DNA of 64,000 nucleotides from NCBI GenBank assembly GCA_937136395.1, contig CAKZOI010000039.1:36168-100167 (forward strand). The letters run 5' to 3'. Under the pieces are notes generated by a model. That model was not told the DNA's origin and made no database searches. It saw only the letters and a program-made list of their open reading frames with translations. This DNA is from an uncultured Opitutia bacterium. GTDB lineage: Bacteria > Verrucomicrobiota > Verrucomicrobiia > Opitutales > Coraliomargaritaceae. Shown here piece by piece: positions 59,456 to 64,000 of this stretch. The position numbers were made by a program, and so were the translations under genes. How positions within the stretch are numbered: position 1 is the first letter of the stretch; each line of letters starts with the position of its first letter.

Positions 59456-60961
59456 GTGCCCATCTCAAAACAGACCACAGACGAAAACCAAGAGGGCGAC
59501 ACTGTCGGCCAACAGTCGCCATGCGCCCCTTCACAAAAGGCGGTCATTTGGGTCGTGAACCCCTTCGACCAGCTACCCAATGAGACCGATGTCCCCCTGC
59601 GCTACTGGACACTCTGCAAGATTCTCGCGGAACAGGGGCACGAAGTGATTTGGTGGAGTTCGGACTTTTCGCACCTCACAAAATCGAAACGCCCGCCTTG
59701 CCCGTCAACGGATGGCTTTACCGTGCGCCTGATCGAAACTACACCCTACAAAGAGAATATCAGCTTCACCCGGCTCAGGAATCACCGTCAGTTTGCCCGT
59801 GGCTTCTATAACGAAGCAATGCAGGCCCTCCAATCAGGCGAACTGCTTGCCCCCAAACGTATTGTCGTCTCCCTCCCCCCGCTCGGTGTAGCCGAAGAAG
59901 CCTTCAATATCCGAGATTTCATAAATCAGAAAACAGAGAGCCGAAGGCAAAAGTTAGGAACCCACACTCCAAACTCTCCCGTCTATAGTCACTCCACAAC
60001 GACTTGCCAAGTCATTGTGGATATCATGGATGCTTGGCCAGAAACCTTCTATCAAATTATACCAAAGTTCCTGCGAAAAACACTTGGCTCCCTCATAATG
60101 GCTCCGATGCACCGCAGCGCAAAACGCGCCTATCTTGGTGCCGACAAGATCAGCGCCGTCGGTCAGAGTTATCTGGATCTTGCAAACAGGTATTTGGCCA
60201 CAACAAGGCACAAAAAGACACAGAGCACTCACAGCGCATTACCTGATAAGCCGATGCATCTCTGTTATCACGGAACAGACATGGAGCGCTTCCAACAAGC
60301 CACGACCAACTCTCAACTTCACTCCACACTCCCAGACAAACCGCTGAGCGCGGTTTATTTAGGTTCCATGGGCTCAGGCTACGACCTTATGACGATAATC
60401 GAAGTCGCCGCACGCTGGAAAGACGAAACCCAATTCCCTTTTCAAATCCACTTTGCAGGAATCGGCGCTGACTACGATCGACTGCGAAGCATGGCCGAAC
60501 AGCTTGACCTGCTAGGCACTCAAGAACAGGACGAATCCGCCGCTCCTGCGAATGCAAGGCAGGCCCAAGATTTTGAAATTCCGCGCCTCGTATTTCATGG
60601 ATTGCTCAAGAAAGATGCGGTCAACGAGCTGCTTGGATCTAGCCATGTCGCGTTGGTTGCGAACCGCCCCGACAGCTTGGTTGCCTGCCCTTACAAAGCC
60701 GGCGAATACGCTGCGGCCGGATTGCCGATGATCAGTTGCCTAAGCGGTGAATTGAACCAACTGATTTCCGAATGGAATGCAGGCACGGAGTACACAGAGG
60801 GTGACCTCGATTCACTACAAGCCGCCTTTGAGATATACCTAGAAGTCCCGGACTTGTTACAGCAACAGCAACAGGGAGCGATCAAATTGGCAAAAGCACT
60901 CTTCGACCGTCGAGTGAGCTACCGTTCACTCGCTGCCTTTATTCTCTCGACTGATCGCTGA
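59456..60961 (+). CDS. Glycosyltransferase family 4-like (WbuB type)
   Basis: A 501-residue GT-B glycosyltransferase. KAVIWVVNPFDQLPNETDVP, LAEQGHEVIWWSSDFSHLTK at the N-terminus and the C-terminal FHGLLKKDAVNELLGSSHVA, ACPYKAGEYAAAGLPMISCL match the GT4 C-domain. Two regions (near residues 160-185 and 355-370) have low-complexity inserts that look recently acquired. Starts with GTG at 59456; no better ATG upstream. On the opposite strand to the neighbours. Confidence 0.85.
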   Translation: MPISKQTTDENQEGDTVGQQSPCAPSQKAVIWVVNPFDQLPNETDVPLRYWTLCKILAEQGHEVIWWSSDFSHLTKSKRPPCPSTDGFTVRLIETTPYKENISFTRLRNHRQFARGFYNEAMQALQSGELLAPKRIVVSLPPLGVAEEAFNIRDFINQKTESRRQKLGTHTPNSPVYSHSTTTCQVIVDIMDAWPETFYQIIPKFLRKTLGSLIMAPMHRSAKRAYLGADKISAVGQSYLDLANRYLATTRHKKTQSTHSALPDKPMHLCYHGTDMERFQQATTNSQLHSTLPDKPLSAVYLGSMGSGYDLMTIIEVAARWKDETQFPFQIHFAGIGADYDRLRSMAEQLDLLGTQEQDESAAPANARQAQDFEIPRLVFHGLLKKDAVNELLGSSHVALVANRPDSLVACPYKAGEYAAAGLPMISCLSGELNQLISEWNAGTEYTEGDLDSLQAAFEIYLEVPDLLQQQQQGAIKLAKALFDRRVSYRSLAAFILSTDR

Positions 60962-60979
60962 GGGAACTAGCGCCCCGGC

Positions 60980-62074
60980 CTACAGTTGCCGTGCACCTTG
61001 CTCAACCGATTGCGTCACCGCGGTTGAACTACCGTAGAAAATCAAGTCGCGTGCACGATGCCTCTGACTAACAGACGACTTGATAGAATCGACGAAGGCT
61101 CCCGAAAGCGCATCTCCAACACTGAAGGGTAAGGCCCTCCCCAAGGCGATATCGTTCTCTTGAGCAAGTCGAACCGACTGCGAATTTTCATCTTTTTGCA
61201 ATGCCTCGTGCGCCCAGATTCCATACGCACCGTCAACTCCATTGACCGCGCTCAATTGGTCGCTTGGCCACAAATAGCTGGCATTTGGATTCAAAAAGAG
61301 CGCCAGGATACTAAACGAACTGATCGAGGGGATCACAAGGTCGGCTTTCGACATGAGCAAGAGGTCACTGATGTCCGAGTTGGATTGATGCAAAGTCGTC
61401 AAGGCCCCGAACTCTTTGACCATTTTGCTGACTGCATCCGATTGGTCATTGGTGACAATGACCAGATTCAGTTGATCTCCGAACGCCGCTCTCACAGACG
61501 CGAGAGCGGATTCATACCAAGGGTATGGTAGCGCAACATTAAACCGCCCCTGAATATTCACCGTCCCATCGTTCTGCGCGAAGTCCCCTCCTCGCAGATG
61601 AACCACACAACTTGGCCGCTCTGGATCGAGCTGCGCAAGCGAATCCGCCAGATTCTCAGCCGTGTATCGAGTCGCATTCAGCTGACCACTCAAAAAAGGC
61701 TGAGCCCGCCGCAAAGACCAACGCCCACCCCAGAGCCCGCCCACAGTCACCGCCCATGAACGCCGCTCAAGCAGACCTTGGCCTTCGGCCCACATTCTGA
61801 AAGCAATCCCAAAATCCTCTTCATTTGTAGCTCGATAATCCGCCTCGGTAAACTCAATTGGCCGCATGAGCTTTTCCAGCGCCAGATTCTGCAGCCAGTC
61901 AAAACGTGAACTGCGGAAGAATTTTCGATACCCACGCCGGTTCAAACCCCAAGCCGGCGACAGGCAATGCCCGCCCACAGATTGAGCCGCCAAAAACCCC
62001 TTCATCCAGGGACTCACCTCGTTACCGAGACCCTCGCCCCGAAAACTTAGACGCTTTGGTATAATGATTCGCAT
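60980..62074 (-). CDS. Fucosyltransferase-like (GT11-type) enzyme
   Basis: A 364-residue protein. SCVVHLRGGDFAQNDG resembles the HxRRGDY motif of GDP-fucose alpha-1,2-fucosyltransferases (GT11), and LVIPSISSFSILALFLNP resembles the conserved acceptor region (SxxSFSxxA). GEGLGNEVSPWMKGFLAAQ at the N-terminus parallels the GRxGNQ start of the family. The sugar added is unproven. Convergent with the GT4-like gene, with an 18-bp gap. Confidence 0.75.
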   Translation of the reverse strand: MRIIIPKRLSFRGEGLGNEVSPWMKGFLAAQSVGGHCLSPAWGLNRRGYRKFFRSSRFDWLQNLALEKLMRPIEFTEADYRATNEEDFGIAFRMWAEGQGLLERRSWAVTVGGLWGGRWSLRRAQPFLSGQLNATRYTAENLADSLAQLDPERPSCVVHLRGGDFAQNDGTVNIQGRFNVALPYPWYESALASVRAAFGDQLNLVIVTNDQSDAVSKMVKEFGALTTLHQSNSDISDLLLMSKADLVIPSISSFSILALFLNPNASYLWPSDQLSAVNGVDGAYGIWAHEALQKDENSQSVRLAQENDIALGRALPFSVGDALSGAFVDSIKSSVSQRHRARDLIFYGSSTAVTQSVEQGARQL

Positions 62075-62110
62075 CGCTAAAATTCACGTGAGAACTAAGT
62101 TCTTATGGAA

Positions 62111-62941
62111 TTATACTGGAAGCCCTTTTTCAGTCCGCTTTAATTCCCACATCTTCAGATCGATTAGGTATTCATAAATCGATTGAAGGATACAATAGGT
62201 GAAGCCTGCTCGCCCGTCCAAAAATCCCATTTTGAGAATATACAGATACATAAACTTTGCGAACGGTCGTCCAGGTAATCGAAGCGCCAAATTCTTTAAG
62301 GCAACTCGTTTCAAAGCCCGATCTTTACTAAACAAAGAAACATCCGGATCTTGTTCTCGCAGAGCTTTTAAACCCTCTTTGGCTTCGGCTAGTGCATATT
62401 TATTATGTTTATCGAACCACTCAGTTAGCCCCTTACTAAAATTATAGTGAAGAAAGCGGCTTTCTATGTTACCAGTTTCACCATCTACAATCGCAATCGG
62501 GTTCACTAGTCGTTCGTAACGAATATACTTCGGTTGAAAAAAGCGCATGATCGGAACGGCAGGGTAGCAATGACTTATTGGCCTACCCATGAAATAGTTT
62601 GTGCGCCCACAGAAATAGCCCCGACACCTTCCATTTGGGTCATTTGCGATCGCGAGAATGTCATTCTGCAATTCAGGCGTCATCCGCTCATCCGCATCTA
62701 AGTAAAAAACCCACTTATGTTTAAACTCGATATTGGCCATCGCCCAATTCTGATGAGACGCCCAATTATCGAATTTACGTTGCACAACCCGCGCTCCCTT
62801 CGTCTCAGCCAACTGAACGGTATCGTCGGTCGAATAGGAATCCAATACAACAATATCATCAAACGCTTCCACGCTTTTCAAACATTCTTCAATGTTCTTA
62901 GCCTCGTTTAGAGTGAGTATAAATATCGATACTGGATTCAT
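62111..62941 (-). CDS. Glycosyltransferase family 2 (WaaE/KdtX-like)
   Basis: A 276-residue GT2 enzyme resembling lipopolysaccharide-core beta-1,4-glucosyltransferases. SIFILTLNEAKNIEECLKSV, DIVVLDSYSTDDTVQLAETK, RKFDNWASHQNWAMANIE and WVFYLDADERMTPEL (DxD) are characteristic. The C-terminal helix region (FMYLYILKMGFLDGRAGFTY) is typical of membrane-associated members. It lies 36 bp upstream of the GT11-like gene on the same strand. Confidence 0.9.
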   Translation of the reverse strand: MNPVSIFILTLNEAKNIEECLKSVEAFDDIVVLDSYSTDDTVQLAETKGARVVQRKFDNWASHQNWAMANIEFKHKWVFYLDADERMTPELQNDILAIANDPNGRCRGYFCGRTNYFMGRPISHCYPAVPIMRFFQPKYIRYERLVNPIAIVDGETGNIESRFLHYNFSKGLTEWFDKHNKYALAEAKEGLKALREQDPDVSLFSKDRALKRVALKNLALRLPGRPFAKFMYLYILKMGFLDGRAGFTYCILQSIYEYLIDLKMWELKRTEKGLPV

Positions 62942-63000
62942 TATGACAATAGATTAAAATATACAATGCTTTTAGGTCTCGGACTGAGGGACTGGGAAGA

Positions 63001-63930
63001 TCAAGAAGGCTTACAGCTTAGGGCTGCTTCTAAAAAGGCTACACCATTTTTCCTCATCTTAGAAATTCTCGAATTCACCAAGTCCCAATCGATTGGCTCC
63101 TGCATTAGCCCGGCACCATTCTCGACTTGGTCTAAAGAAATCTGCCGCGTCTCTAAACCTAGGGAATTGATAAGGTATTCCATTCGCTCATTTAAAAACG
63201 ATTTTGCTCCGGAGAGTCTAACAGAAAGAAATGGCCGATTTGCAAGGATCGCAAATACAGTTCCATGAAAGGAATTAGTGATCACGGCTGATGATTCACG
63301 AATCGCACGAAGCCACTCGAAAGGACTCATCGGAACTACATCACCATAGCTTTTCCAACGCTGGTGTGGATTCAGCGGTTGAACCAAGCCCAACTTTAAT
63401 GACTCGCTCAATTCGCGTTGAAAATCATACAAACCCTGCCCAGAGCGTAACACATAAGAGAATATTTTACCGGAGCAAACACTCGTGGCCCCAGATCTCT
63501 GCGTTAAATCATCCAAATCAACTAAGAAAGTCGGATCAGGTACTATGTGACAATCCCGACCGGAAAATTGTTTAACTAAATCACGGCCACTCCCTTCTCG
63601 AATCGAGATACAATCGAGCCCAGATAGATATCGGGACAATTCGTTGTGGTATCGCTTGTCAATCGCGGATCCTCCAAAACTTGCGGCATACGAGACTCGC
63701 CGAATCGAATCGGGCCCAAAATCCAAGAAGCATGCAGGATCCAGCCCATTTTGTTTACTTGGGTTCCAGATTTGATCGCTTCCACAAATGTATACATCGT
63801 AATCGGGTGAATGCTTTCGCAATTCAGATACACGTCTGTATCGACGCGGTGAAAGCTGTAGGCATTCTTCGGTGAATTGGTTAAAGCGGGAATTCTGGTC
63901 GCGCATCCCTTTATTTAACAATCCTTTCAA
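63001..63930 (-). CDS. Polysaccharide pyruvyl transferase, N-terminally abbreviated
   Basis: A 309-residue segment of the PS_pyruv_trans family, which adds ketal pyruvate to surface polysaccharide. DVYICGSDQIWNPSKQNGLD, RVSYAASFGGSAI, GLDCISIREGSGRDLVKQF and AVITNSFHGTVFAILANRPF are diagnostic. The family normally starts about 60-90 residues earlier with a NYGAVLQAYA-type motif. An in-frame TAA lies seven codons before the TTG at 63930, and the frame beyond it (RRVMSLFLRLA, stop, KINALKGLLNKGM) reads like a continuation. The window ends 70 bp further, so a nonsense mutation or an independent upstream gene cannot be separated. Confidence 0.8.
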   Translation of the reverse strand: MKGLLNKGMRDQNSRFNQFTEECLQLSPRRYRRVSELRKHSPDYDVYICGSDQIWNPSKQNGLDPACFLDFGPDSIRRVSYAASFGGSAIDKRYHNELSRYLSGLDCISIREGSGRDLVKQFSGRDCHIVPDPTFLVDLDDLTQRSGATSVCSGKIFSYVLRSGQGLYDFQRELSESLKLGLVQPLNPHQRWKSYGDVVPMSPFEWLRAIRESSAVITNSFHGTVFAILANRPFLSVRLSGAKSFLNERMEYLINSLGLETRQISLDQVENGAGLMQEPIDWDLVNSRISKMRKNGVAFLEAALSCKPS

Positions 63931-64000
63931 TGCGTTGATTTTTTATGCCAACCTCAGGAAAAGGGACATAACTCTCCGTACCTCCGACCAGTGACTTCCG

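Overview
The window is bacterial chromosome and most likely belongs to a member of the Verrucomicrobiota, probably a marine Opitutae/Puniceicoccales-type organism. The support is protein content: a 1004-residue SecA with a large insert and no C-terminal zinc motif, a 'Verru_Chthon cassette A'-type pilin-like protein, an exported SHD1-like domain protein, a cysteine-containing DUF11-repeat protein resembling chlamydial OmcB, and a three-gene sdhCAB operon. Shine-Dalgarno sequences are not obvious before several confident starts (dus, pyk, trpC, pyrG). No rRNA, tRNA, CRISPR array, prophage or classical IS was seen.

Layout. 0-6.8 kb: peroxiredoxin coupled to a frameshifted response regulator, a truncated GspE/PilB ATPase, a Na+/solute symporter, a cysteine-repeat exported protein, dus, a small tyrosine phosphatase and histidinol phosphatase. 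6.9-22 kb: acetyltransferase, cdd, DUF4870, lysA, mutS, a hydrolase, a polyprenyl synthase, a metal-related secreted operon (14.9-16.7 kb), lnt and secA. 22-33.5 kb: the pilin-like giant protein and its companion, Nudix, folE2, an MBL hydrolase, pyk, a methyltransferase-glycosyltransferase fusion, a cNMP-binding pseudogene and an exported peroxiredoxin. 33.5-38.3 kb: opcA-zwf-yraN (oxidative pentose phosphate pathway), divergent from an FAD oxidoreductase plus an MnmM-like methyltransferase that may form a two-gene MnmC equivalent. 38.3-50.8 kb: DUF4838 protein, OmcB-like protein, sdhCAB, pyrG, a lipoprotein, a DUF5069-like protein and trpC. 50.8-56.7 kb: rsmA, a RAYT transposase between two arrays of its REP hairpins, a dicarboxylate/glutamate-type symporter, a RidA protein and a Y-family polymerase. 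56.7-64 kb: an exopolysaccharide locus (CapD-like epimerase/dehydratase, four glycosyltransferases, a pyruvyltransferase).

The most distinctive system is a REP/RAYT family. Sixteen copies of a short hairpin (GTAG foot, stem AAGCGACA, loop CTCT or CTCC) were located by eye. They are concentrated around a transposase gene at 51998-52594. Two arrays with 60-61 bp periods flank that gene, and the TAG of the GTAG foot is the stop codon of three genes. Two other palindromic families (GGAG-foot elements at 6.9 and 10.3 kb, a GTAG/CTAC element at 40.9 kb) have the same architecture. Terminator-like hairpins with U-tracts lie immediately before pyrG and trpC and may be attenuators. Four genes look broken or abbreviated (response regulator, PilB, cNMP protein, pyruvyltransferase) and one lacks a standard start codon. 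These need checking against raw reads.
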